Of a DNA stretch of 64,000 bases, positions 55,127 to 63,004 are shown piece by piece; the stretch's first letter is position 1; every line of letters begins with the position of its first letter. The DNA lies in assembly GCF_008868125.1 (NCBI RefSeq), contig NZ_WAAQ01000001.1, positions 372,001-436,000 of the forward strand, written 5' to 3'. The stretch comes from Microbacterium maritypicum. Lineage in GTDB: Bacteria; Actinomycetota; Actinomycetes; Actinomycetales; Microbacteriaceae. Made by a program: the position numbers and the translations under genes. The notes below the pieces were generated by a model. The model was not told where the DNA came from. It saw nothing but the letters and a program-made list of their open reading frames with translations, and searched no databases.

Positions 55127-57553
55127 CTACAGTCGAACGTTTACGACTGCTGTGCAAGCCCGCACGCCCGGAACGAGGCAGTAGAGCTTATAGAAGTCCT
55201 CGCTTGTATACGCAAGGGTGCCCTCCGAGTAGAGCGGCGACCACCAGAACTGGTGTACCGGCATCCGGTCGTGGGTGCCGTATAGATCCCATGACCGCGG
55301 GGTCAACGTCAACTTCATCTGGCCATCGATCGCCGCGGCAAACGGTTCCAGCGGGTTGGTCGCATGCGCGGTGAAGTTGATGGTCGTCGTTGACCCCGAG
55401 ATCGTCCCCGTTACTGCGAGTTCGTTCAATGAGGCGGTTGTCGTGCCAACGAGCGAGCACTCCGTCGTCTGGCGGAAAAAGTTCGGCCCACAGTGCCAGC
55501 GCTTCGTTTCTCCCATGAACTTGGTGGGGAAGATCTGGGTGTCGCCGACATACGCGCGGATGTCGAACTTCGTATGAACATTGTTGACGTCCCACCACGC
55601 CCGGTTGGAGCCGTTGTAGACGATAACGGGCTTGAACGGGTCCAAGCTGTGGCCGGGCCCGACGACAACGGCCTCAGGAATGTACGCCTGGTAGGAAAAG
55701 ACGAACTGAGAGCCGGTCGCTGCGGCTGCCACCGCGTCCGGGACAGCGGCCCCCATCGTCTCTGCGGCCCCTGACGTGCGTAGCGCAGAGCTTTCAGCGG
55801 CGGCCACTTCGGGGTGGAGCTCCTCGTAGGCGAGCCGTTGGCGAGCTGCGTCCGAAAGAGTCTGCCCCGGTCGGGGCAGGAACGGCTGCGTGCTCGCGTC
55901 GCCTTGGCGCGGTTGCTGCAGATCCTCCGTCCCTCGTACTCCGATTCGAGCCTGCGCCCACGGATCCTGCGTCAGGGGCAGGCTGACGGCGGCGACCGGG
56001 AGGCTGGTTCCAGCTATGGGCGTGCCCGACGTGGCTCCACACCCGGATCCCGTGAGTAGGGTCAAGTTGACGACTTCGTACGTCCACTGGACCTCTGGGT
56101 CCAATCCGGTCTCCGTGTAGCTCGTGGTGCAAGTGATCGCGACCGTCTGAGGTGGGATCGGCTCGTCACCCAGCATGGCGTAAGGGTCGAACATGGTCCG
56201 GACGATCTTCCTCGGCACGCCGGCCTCACCGAGAATGCGGAGGTTGGCTGTGCCGTTCTGAATCGTTCCGGTAATCACAGTTCCGCGATCTGCGGGCGCG
56301 TTGTACGTGTTGCTTCGGTAGTACATCCGATCGATTTCGGTGTTCGACGGGCCGAATGCCGCCAGCGTCATGTAGTCAGGTGTTCCGGGCAGAGTGATGG
56401 TGGTGCTGGTGGTGGTGGCGATGACGGAGTTGTCCCAATCGAGGACGCTGTACTTCGTCGCACCGGCCCGGGCGGTGAACGTGATCGTGTACGTGCCGGT
56501 GCCGAGAGTCGTGTTGGTGACGGTCCATGCCGGGGCGGACACTCTCGCGGTCGCAGATGGCCCTGCGGCGGCGGTGAGCTGCGCGTTGGTCGTAGCGGTG
56601 CCGACCAAAGTCAGACTCTTCAACTCCGACTTGAGCAGCTGCAGATGATAGTCGGCGGGGCTGTTCGTCGTGATGCTCGAAGCTGCACCGGCCGGAAGTG
56701 TCACTGACCCATCCGCCCGCCCAACGAGCGTGGCGAGTGCAAACGACGCAAGATCGCCGCCGGGCGCGATCGACACGCTGTTGGCGGCCCGGCCCTTTCC
56801 GTCGACGTGCAACTGCACGATGTTGTCGTAGGACGAATTCGTGGAGGTGGCGCTGTCCACGAGGAGCTCGCCGTAGTGGTCCGTGTCGTCGGTGTCGAGT
56901 TGATCGGAGACTCCGGGATCTCCGGCCAGCGTCACCTTCGGATCAGCGATCGGTGACAGGAAGTCTCTGATGGAGTTCGCCGGTTCCGCGCCAGTCATGA
57001 CCAACAGGGCGCTGCTCGTCGCCGAACTATAGGAGAGAGCTGCTTCCATTGCGGGAATGTTCGAGCTCTTCGCGATGACGAAAGCGGTCGTGTCGGCGGG
57101 AGCGAGTAGCTTTGACCGCTCGAACGGGCTGTTGTTCAGGACCGCCAATTTTGCGGTCACGCGTGAATCGATTGCGTCCCGGTAGCTCTGAGGAAAATCG
57201 GTCGCGGACCCGATGAACGTCAGGCCAGTGATGTTCTTCTGCGCGACAACTGTGTTTACGGCCGCCGCGTCGGTGGCCGATGACGAGACGATCACTGCCG
57301 CACCCGAGACGTTGGCGAGTGCGGCCGCTTGCGCAATTGCTATTGGATCGCTGGCTGGGCTCACTATTCCCGTCGTGGCGTTGCCAGGATGCGTGATTGC
57401 TCGCACGTTGTCCGAAGTGATCGCGACCGTGGATCCTGTGACGAGTCGCGTGATGGGAGCGGCCTGTGCTGGCTCGGCTGATATGGTGTCTACCCCTGTG
57501 ATCAATCCCGCCAGAAGAAGCACGGTGAGAATGGACGCCGAAGCTTTGCGCAT
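55127..57553 (-). CDS. Large exported protein with cell-wall-binding-repeat-like N-terminus
   Basis: An 808-residue secreted protein from ATG 57553 (GAAAGG upstream; a longer frame to 57685 lacks a signal). The signal peptide is KASASILTVLLLAGLITGV with cleavage near AEPAQAAP. The first ~330 residues have repeated alternation of IA-rich helices and VIVSS/LTFIGS strands, resembling cell-wall-binding repeat 2 (PF04122). A region near 345-420 looks like a fibronectin- or Ig-type domain (TYTITFTARAGATKYSVLDW). The C-terminal ~200 residues contain Cys and Trp and end RACTAVVNVRL. Gene context gives no partner. A surface or adhesive role is inferred. Confidence 0.72.
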   Translation of the reverse strand: MRKASASILTVLLLAGLITGVDTISAEPAQAAPITRLVTGSTVAITSDNVRAITHPGNATTGIVSPASDPIAIAQAAALANVSGAAVIVSSSATDAAAVNTVVAQKNITGLTFIGSATDFPQSYRDAIDSRVTAKLAVLNNSPFERSKLLAPADTTAFVIAKSSNIPAMEAALSYSSATSSALLVMTGAEPANSIRDFLSPIADPKVTLAGDPGVSDQLDTDDTDHYGELLVDSATSTNSSYDNIVQLHVDGKGRAANSVSIAPGGDLASFALATLVGRADGSVTLPAGAASSITTNSPADYHLQLLKSELKSLTLVGTATTNAQLTAAAGPSATARVSAPAWTVTNTTLGTGTYTITFTARAGATKYSVLDWDNSVIATTTSTTITLPGTPDYMTLAAFGPSNTEIDRMYYRSNTYNAPADRGTVITGTIQNGTANLRILGEAGVPRKIVRTMFDPYAMLGDEPIPPQTVAITCTTSYTETGLDPEVQWTYEVVNLTLLTGSGCGATSGTPIAGTSLPVAAVSLPLTQDPWAQARIGVRGTEDLQQPRQGDASTQPFLPRPGQTLSDAARQRLAYEELHPEVAAAESSALRTSGAAETMGAAVPDAVAAAATGSQFVFSYQAYIPEAVVVGPGHSLDPFKPVIVYNGSNRAWWDVNNVHTKFDIRAYVGDTQIFPTKFMGETKRWHCGPNFFRQTTECSLVGTTTASLNELAVTGTISGSTTTINFTAHATNPLEPFAAAIDGQMKLTLTPRSWDLYGTHDRMPVHQFWWSPLYSEGTLAYTSEDFYKLYCLVPGVRACTAVVNVRL

Positions 57554-57768
57554 AATGGACCTTTCGGACGAGAAGGCATAAGCCCTAGTCAGAGTGCTGG
57601 GATCTCGCAGCTCGTTTGGCTGCAATGCCGCGACCGCCACTTCGCTGAAGCTAGCAGAGAGCTGAAGCTCGTGTCTGTCCGCCAAACGGGGGACACCTCA
57701 GCGGTGATGATGCGTGTCCGAATGCGCTCCTGGCGTGTGTTTCTCCACCACGTGTGTATGTTGACCCT

Positions 57769-58209
57769 GTGAGGATTACTCGGTGGAGCGTGAGCGTTGC
57801 TGCAGCCGTCGTGTTGGCGTTGTGCCTCGCTGGTTGCCAGGCGGGCGGGGTCGAGGTTCCACCTGGCGCGGAGCAGCTTTCACCCTGCGAGATCTCAGAG
57901 ATCCCCATTGACGAACTCGACGAGATGGGCACCCCCGAGTGTGACCTGGCCGGGTCATCACTGGTTCTTTCTGATGGCACACCCACGATCATGATCCCGG
58001 CAGTCGGTGCCGCATTCAGTCAAGGCGACGGCAACGGGCGTGAGTTCCGAATTGTCAACTGGGGAGTCCCCGGCGTCCACGTCGCTGCGATTGAAGGTGA
58101 CCGACTGGTTGGTCTCTGGGCCAGTGGTCCCGAGGCTGAGGATCTCGCGTGGCAGCAATTGGCCGTCGAGAGAGTCGAGACGACTGAGTGGTGCGCTCAG
58201 AATTGCTAG
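57769..58209 (+). CDS. Small lipoprotein
   Basis: A 146-residue lipoprotein. GTG 57769 has TATGTT exactly 6 nt upstream, preferred over GTG 57754. The signal part is WSVSVAAAVVLALCLAGC with lipobox Cys near residue 22. The mature part is acidic and includes ITISELPIDEL-like repeats; Cys pairs near ELSPCEIS and at the end (CAQNC). No family is recognised. Confidence 0.72.
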   Translation: MRITRWSVSVAAAVVLALCLAGCQAGGVEVPPGAEQLSPCEISEIPIDELDEMGTPECDLAGSSLVLSDGTPTIMIPAVGAAFSQGDGNGREFRIVNWGVPGVHVAAIEGDRLVGLWASGPEAEDLAWQQLAVERVETTEWCAQNC

Positions 58210-58307
58210 GTTCCGGTGATAATTCGACAAGTACGTCCCAGCGAGTGATCTCGGCTCGGTGAGCGTGCTTCATCACGAACCCGCCGGTCGTGGCTACGCT
58301 GACTTCG

Positions 58308-59108
58308 ATGAACGGTTCTGTGGAGTTCGACGGGATGATGACGCACCTCCCGGCAATATGCGGTGCCGTGAGCGGTGAGCAGGCGACGACGCGTGAGCAG
58401 CTCGTAGCCGAGCTCGCCGCCATCGGGCTGCACGAGGTGCGCTACGACGATGATGAAGACGAAGACGAGGAGGTCAGTCCGTACCTGTGGATTCACGCCC
58501 ACATGACCGGAGTCGATGATGACGCGGCGGCGGAACGGCGGCTGCGGACAGCGATCTCCCGCCAAGCCGGCAAGACCATCGGATCCGACAAGCACTGGGA
58601 CTTCGGCCCGTTCACGATGACCGCGCGGGTCATCGGCGGGGAGCTGGAGCTGCAGTTCACGTCGACGTACTCGCTGCGGGCGGTGCGTGCTGCAGCGAAG
58701 GACTTTCTGGACGGCGCAGACGGGAAGACCTGGCTGCTGACGCACGGGCTCATAGACGAGGGAGCCGTGCAGAACGACAAGGGATTCTGGCCGAAACCGG
58801 CAGGAGTCTCGCAGAATCCGACCGGTCGGATGTTCCCGGACGGTCGTGTGCGCGCCAGTTTGACCTTCCCCGCCAGTCGCCGGCCGCCGGGGCTGATCGC
58901 GAAGAGTGACGATGACGCGTACGTGGCGACCTTGACGTACTTGACCGAGGTGCTCGGTGAACGTGACGACCCGAGTCCGAGTCACACGCCGGTGTGGAGC
59001 CGGGGGCAGCGAAAGTTCACGTTCTACCGGATGAGTTCCTCATCCCGGTCCGTCACGTTCGAGGAGATCGCCGGGGCGCCCGAGACGGAGGACCCGGCCG
59101 GTGAATGA
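58308..59108 (+). CDS. Hypothetical protein with acidic tract
   Basis: A 266-residue cytosolic protein starting at ATG 58308 with TACGCT 7 nt upstream. A strongly acidic tract (YDDDEDEDEE) occurs near residues 46-55. The rest is mixed alpha/beta (HWDFGPFTMTARVIGGELEL, FLDGADGKTWLLTH, RRPPGLIAKSDDDAYVATL). Codon use is like the core genome. No domain is recognised; it could be a single-strain or immunity-type protein. Confidence 0.68.
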   Translation: MNGSVEFDGMMTHLPAICGAVSGEQATTREQLVAELAAIGLHEVRYDDDEDEDEEVSPYLWIHAHMTGVDDDAAAERRLRTAISRQAGKTIGSDKHWDFGPFTMTARVIGGELELQFTSTYSLRAVRAAAKDFLDGADGKTWLLTHGLIDEGAVQNDKGFWPKPAGVSQNPTGRMFPDGRVRASLTFPASRRPPGLIAKSDDDAYVATLTYLTEVLGERDDPSPSHTPVWSRGQRKFTFYRMSSSSRSVTFEEIAGAPETEDPAGE

Positions 59109-59133
59109 TCTGAAGTCGGGCCTGTTCTCCTAG

Positions 59134-59385
59134 AGAGCTATTGATCGGCCGGAGGAGCTGCCCTTCTTCCGCATTGCACACGGGGGTACATACTCCGGTG
59201 TTCCGATCCAGATCGCCTCGGCCGGCGGAGGCCGAGTGCTCCTGGGCTCCAGCGACCGCGCCGCCGGTGAAGCGGGGTTCACGCGAGATGGCCGCAATGA
59301 GTGGCGCAAGACGGTCGACCGCTCCGACGCGAACCTGCGGATCGAGACGACGCGGACGCCGGTCCGCGCCCCTTGGCTCACATAG
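59134..59385 (+). pseudogene. Coding remnant without start codon
   Basis: An 83-codon frame from just after TAG 59131 to TAG 59383 with typical high-GC codon use and protein-like sequence (RIAHGGTYSGVPIQIASAGG, GRVLLGSSDRAAGEAGFTR), but no ATG, GTG or TTG that would give a good start. It is probably the 3' end of a lost gene. Confidence 0.5.
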
Positions 59386-59470
59386 AGGGAGAAGCCTTCA
59401 CCGCAGGGATTCCCGATCTCCGGCATCCTTGCCCGCGTGCGGCTCGGCGGGACGCTCGGCCTCGACGACC

Positions 59471-60412
59471 TCAGCCGAGCAGTTCCACCCCGAAGCCGGA
59501 GACGACGGTGCGCAGTTCGGCGAGGTAGCGCTGCGCCTGCTCGGTGAGGGGGATCGCCGAGTGGCCGATCCAGCCGATCTCGATCTGTTCGTCGATGTCG
59601 AGGGGGATGGCGACGATCTCGGGATCGAGGTCATCGCTGATGATGCCTGTCGAGATGGTGTATCCGTCGAGCCCGATCATCAGGTTGAAGATGGTGGCGC
59701 GGTCGGAGACGCGGATGTCCCGCGGGCTCGACAGGGTGGAGAGGATCTCCTCGGCGAAGTAGAAGGAGTTGTTGGCGCCCTGGTCGAAGGTGAGCCTGGG
59801 CACGTCGGCGAGATCGGCGAGGGTCACGCGCTCTCGAGCGGCGAGGGGGTTCTTGCGGGAGATGAAGATGTGCGGTTCCGCGACGAAGAGCGGATGGAAC
59901 GCGAGACCGGAGTCGCGGAGCAGCTTGTCGATGACGTTGCGGTTGAAGTCGTTCCGGTAGAGGATCCCCAGCTCGCTGCGGAGGGTCCGGACGTCTTCGA
60001 TGATGTCCCACGTGCGCGTCTCCCGCAGCGAGAACTCGTACTCCGCCGCCGAGGTCGCCTTCACCATCCGCACCAGCGCGTCGACCGCGAACGAGTAGTG
60101 CTGGGTCGACACTCCGAGCAGTCGTCGCGAAGGCGGTCGGCCGAGGTAGCGCTGTTCGAGGAGTGCCACCTGCTCAACGACCTGCCTGGCGTATCCGAGG
60201 AACTCCACGCCGTCGGTGGTGAGCGTCACGCCGCGGGCGGAGCGGAGCAGGAGCGTGCGCCCCACTCTGCTCTCGAGGTCCTTCATCGCGGCGGACATGG
60301 TGGGCTGGGCGACGTAGAGCAGGTCGGCGGCGGCGCTGATCGAGCCCTCCGCAGCGACCTCGATGTAGTACGTGAGGTGCTGCAGGGTGATGCCGCTCGA
60401 GCGCTTGGCCAT
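59471..60412 (-). CDS. LysR family transcriptional regulator (probable mes regulator)
   Basis: A 313-residue LTTR. The N-terminal helix-turn-helix (residues ~8-65) includes LTYYIEVAAEGSISAAADLLYVAQPTMSAAMKDLE. The C-terminal co-inducer domain follows. It is divergent from mesX, with a palindrome in the gap, and is the candidate regulator of mesX-mesD. Confidence 0.92.
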   Translation of the reverse strand: MAKRSSGITLQHLTYYIEVAAEGSISAAADLLYVAQPTMSAAMKDLESRVGRTLLLRSARGVTLTTDGVEFLGYARQVVEQVALLEQRYLGRPPSRRLLGVSTQHYSFAVDALVRMVKATSAAEYEFSLRETRTWDIIEDVRTLRSELGILYRNDFNRNVIDKLLRDSGLAFHPLFVAEPHIFISRKNPLAARERVTLADLADVPRLTFDQGANNSFYFAEEILSTLSSPRDIRVSDRATIFNLMIGLDGYTISTGIISDDLDPEIVAIPLDIDEQIEIGWIGHSAIPLTEQAQRYLAELRTVVSGFGVELLG

Positions 60413-60419
60413 AGCCCCA

Positions 60420-60439
60420 GACTATGTCACGGCATAGTC
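60420..60439. promoter_or_regulatory. LysR-type binding palindrome between lysR and mesX
   Basis: GACTATG-TCACGG-CATAGTC is a perfect 7-bp inverted repeat with 6-nt spacing and contains the T-N11-A motif of LysR proteins. It lies 8 bp upstream of the lysR ATG and about 95 bp from mesX. Confidence 0.65.
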
Positions 60440-60534
60440 GCGGCGCATTACCCGATGGGGTCCCTCCGGCAGCACGATGGAGGGATCCCGTTTCGTGAGG
60501 CCGAGCCCGGCCGATCACCCTCCGATTGGCCCTC

Positions 60535-61539
60535 ATGGCATCCGAATTCACCTTCCGCATCACGACCACCCGCTTCGACGAGGATTACTCGCCGTCGGAC
60601 AACTCCCGGATCACCACGAACTTCGCCAACCTGGCGCGGGGGGAGCATCGTCAGCAGAATCTCCGCAACGCCCTGACGATGATCGACCGCCGATTCAACG
60701 ATCTGGCGCACTGGGACAACCCGGACCGGGACCGCTACACCGTCGAACTCGAGATCGTCTCGGTGGCGGTGCAGTTCGCCGCGGAGGGTGAGGACCAGGA
60801 GTTCCCGCTGCTCGAGGTCCTGGACATCCATGTCCTCGACCGTCTCACCGGGTCGCGCAGCCACGGCATCGTGGGGAACAACTTCTCGTCCTACATCCGC
60901 GACTTCGACTTCAGCGTGCGACTGCCGGCGGCCAGCGAGGCCGCAGGAGGGTTCAGCGTTCCCGCCGACTTCGGCGAGCTGCACGGCAAGCTGTTCCAGC
61001 ACTTCCTCGACTCGGAGGCCTATCAGGAGCGCTTCACCGTGTCGCCCGTGATCTGCATCAGCGTCTCGACGAGCAAGACCTACCGTCGCACCGAGAACCA
61101 CCACCCGATCCTCGGCGTCGAGTACGAGCAGAAGGATCCCTCGCTGACCGACGAGTACTTCGGCAAGATGGGCCTCTCCGTCCGGTACTTCATGCCGCGC
61201 GGCAGCGTCGCGCCGTTGGCGTTCTACTTCCGCGGCGATCTGCTCGGCGACTACACGAACCTCCAGCTCATCGGCACGATCAGCACGATGGAGACGTTCC
61301 AGAAGATCTACCGGCCCGAGATCTACAACGCGAACTCGGAAGCCGCGAGCATCTACCGGCCGACCCTGGAGCAGCAGGATTACTCGGTGACCAAGATCGC
61401 CTACGACCGCGACGAGCGCAGTCGGCTCGCGACCGAGCAGGGGCAGTATGCCGACGCGCATCTCATGAAGCCGCACGGTGCCTTGCTCGAGCAGTGGGCC
61501 GCCGACTACTCCGACGCGTGCCTGGTCCCCGTCGGATGA
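60535..61539 (+). CDS. mesX: MesX-like protein (DUF1852), methionine synthase accessory factor
   Basis: A 334-residue protein of the DUF1852 family. It starts with ASEFTFRITTTRFDEDYSPS and carries SRITTNFANLARG and NALTMIDRRFNDLAHWDN, the family signature. ATG 60535 is preferred over TTG 60526. In other bacteria DUF1852 (MesX) is always found with the core-MetE enzyme MesD and is required for its activity, apparently with oxygen. The mesD gene follows after 20 bp. The symbol rests on family identification and gene order. Confidence 0.85.
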   Translation: MASEFTFRITTTRFDEDYSPSDNSRITTNFANLARGEHRQQNLRNALTMIDRRFNDLAHWDNPDRDRYTVELEIVSVAVQFAAEGEDQEFPLLEVLDIHVLDRLTGSRSHGIVGNNFSSYIRDFDFSVRLPAASEAAGGFSVPADFGELHGKLFQHFLDSEAYQERFTVSPVICISVSTSKTYRRTENHHPILGVEYEQKDPSLTDEYFGKMGLSVRYFMPRGSVAPLAFYFRGDLLGDYTNLQLIGTISTMETFQKIYRPEIYNANSEAASIYRPTLEQQDYSVTKIAYDRDERSRLATEQGQYADAHLMKPHGALLEQWAADYSDACLVPVG

Positions 61540-61559
61540 CCAACGGAGAATCACCGATC

Positions 61560-62597
61560 ATGCACACACTCCTTCCCACCTCGATCGTCGGCAGTCTTCC
61601 GAAGCCGTCGTGGCTGGCCGAGCCGGAAACGCTCTGGTCTCCGTGGAAACTGCAGGGCGACGCCCTGGTTGAGGGCACGCAGGATGCGCTCCGCATCGCC
61701 GTTCAGGAGCAGCGCCAGGCCGGCATCGACATCATCAGCGACGGGGAGCAGACGCGCCAGCACTTCGTCACGACGTTCATCGAGCATCTCTCCGGCGTCG
61801 ACTTCGACCAGCGGGAGACCGTGCGGATCCGCGACCGGTACGACGCCAGCGTGCCGACGGTCGTCGGCGCCGTGAGCCGAGAGAAGCCCGTGTTCGTCGA
61901 AGACGCGAAGTTCCTCCGCCAGCAGACTGATCAGCCCATCAAGTGGGCACTGCCCGGCCCGATGACGATGATCGACACCCTCTACGATCGCCACTACAAG
62001 AGCCGCGAGAAGCTGGCCTGGGAGTTCGCGACGATCCTCAATCAAGAGGCGAAGGAGCTCGAGGCGGCCGGGGTGGACATCATCCAGTTCGACGAGCCGG
62101 CGTTCAACGTCTTCTTCGACGACGTGCAGGACTGGGGCGTGGCAATGCTCGAGCGGGCGGCCGAGGGATTGCGCGCGGAGACCGTGGTGCACATCTGCTA
62201 CGGCTACGGGATCAAGGCGAACACGGACTGGAAGGCGACTCTCGGCTCGGAATGGCGGCAGTACGAGAAGTCCTTCCCGCTGCTGCAGCAGTCCAGCATC
62301 GACATCGTCTCGCTGGAGAGCCACCACTCGCACGTTCCGCTGGACCTGATCGAGCTCATCCGGGGCAAGAAGGTCATGCTCGGAGCCATCGATGTGGCAA
62401 GCCACACGATCGAGACCCCGGAGGAGGTCGCCGACACCCTCAGGAACGCGCTCCGCTTCGTCGACGCCGACAAGCTCATCCCGAGCACGAACTGCGGCTT
62501 GGCGCCGTTGTCACGTGACCTCGCACGCGGCAAGCTGCGAGCGCTCAGCGCGGGCGCTGCTGTGCTTCGCGAGGAGCTCACCGCCGCCGGGGCCTGA
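61560..62597 (+). CDS. mesD: Folate-independent methionine synthase, MesD-like (core MetE)
   Basis: A 345-residue protein matching the C-terminal half of MetE: SIVGSLPKPSWL at the start, DEPAFNVFF near 180, VVHICYGYG near 212 with putative zinc ligands, and the final STNCGLAPLSRDLA. It lacks the MetE N-terminal domain. MesD enzymes methylate homocysteine using a donor other than methyl-THF and require MesX. It is the last gene of the LysR-controlled pair. Start ATG 61560 has AACGGAGAAT upstream. Confidence 0.88.
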   Translation: MHTLLPTSIVGSLPKPSWLAEPETLWSPWKLQGDALVEGTQDALRIAVQEQRQAGIDIISDGEQTRQHFVTTFIEHLSGVDFDQRETVRIRDRYDASVPTVVGAVSREKPVFVEDAKFLRQQTDQPIKWALPGPMTMIDTLYDRHYKSREKLAWEFATILNQEAKELEAAGVDIIQFDEPAFNVFFDDVQDWGVAMLERAAEGLRAETVVHICYGYGIKANTDWKATLGSEWRQYEKSFPLLQQSSIDIVSLESHHSHVPLDLIELIRGKKVMLGAIDVASHTIETPEEVADTLRNALRFVDADKLIPSTNCGLAPLSRDLARGKLRALSAGAAVLREELTAAGA

Positions 62598-62693
62598 TCT
62601 ACCGGGTCGGATCTCGACGGGTGCACGTCGATCCCCGATCGAGACCCGGCGCCGACACGAGATGCGGCACGCGGGAGCGCGTATTCTCAGACC

Positions 62694-62990
62694 ATGGGAA
62701 CTCTCGAGTACAACAGCTCTCGTCCTCCGATCGAGGTCGACGATGCGACGTTGGCGCACCTGAAGATCGTGATCGGCACGAAGCTCCGCCGTCACGAGAG
62801 CTTCATGATGACCTGGCTGCCCGAGGAGAAGAACCCCGCCGGCCGACTCACCATCTGGATGCATCCGGCGATTCCGCTGATCCTCGCGTTCGACGGCTCG
62901 AGGATGCCGGAGATCGACACGAAGCGGATCGAGCGCATGATGGAGAACCTCAACGCCCGCGGAGAACTCGTCCTCGACCAGCTCGGATAG
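62694..62990 (+). CDS. Small conserved actinobacterial protein (DUF7882-type)
   Basis: A 98-residue protein beginning MGTLEYNSSRPPIEVDDATL and including SFMMTWLPEE and GRLTIWMHPAIPLILAF. It is found widely in Microbacteriaceae, often mislabelled as ATP-dependent DNA ligase, though no ligase motif is present. TATTCT sits 6 nt before ATG 62694. Function unknown. Confidence 0.82.
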   Translation: MGTLEYNSSRPPIEVDDATLAHLKIVIGTKLRRHESFMMTWLPEEKNPAGRLTIWMHPAIPLILAFDGSRMPEIDTKRIERMMENLNARGELVLDQLG

Positions 62991-63004
62991 GCGACATCAG
63001 CGAG

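Noticed and set aside
54930..59470. Attachment-site duplicate of the tRNA-Ser 3' end downstream
   Set aside because: I looked for the acceptor/T-arm sequence further along and found no second copy, so integration at this tRNA stays unproven.
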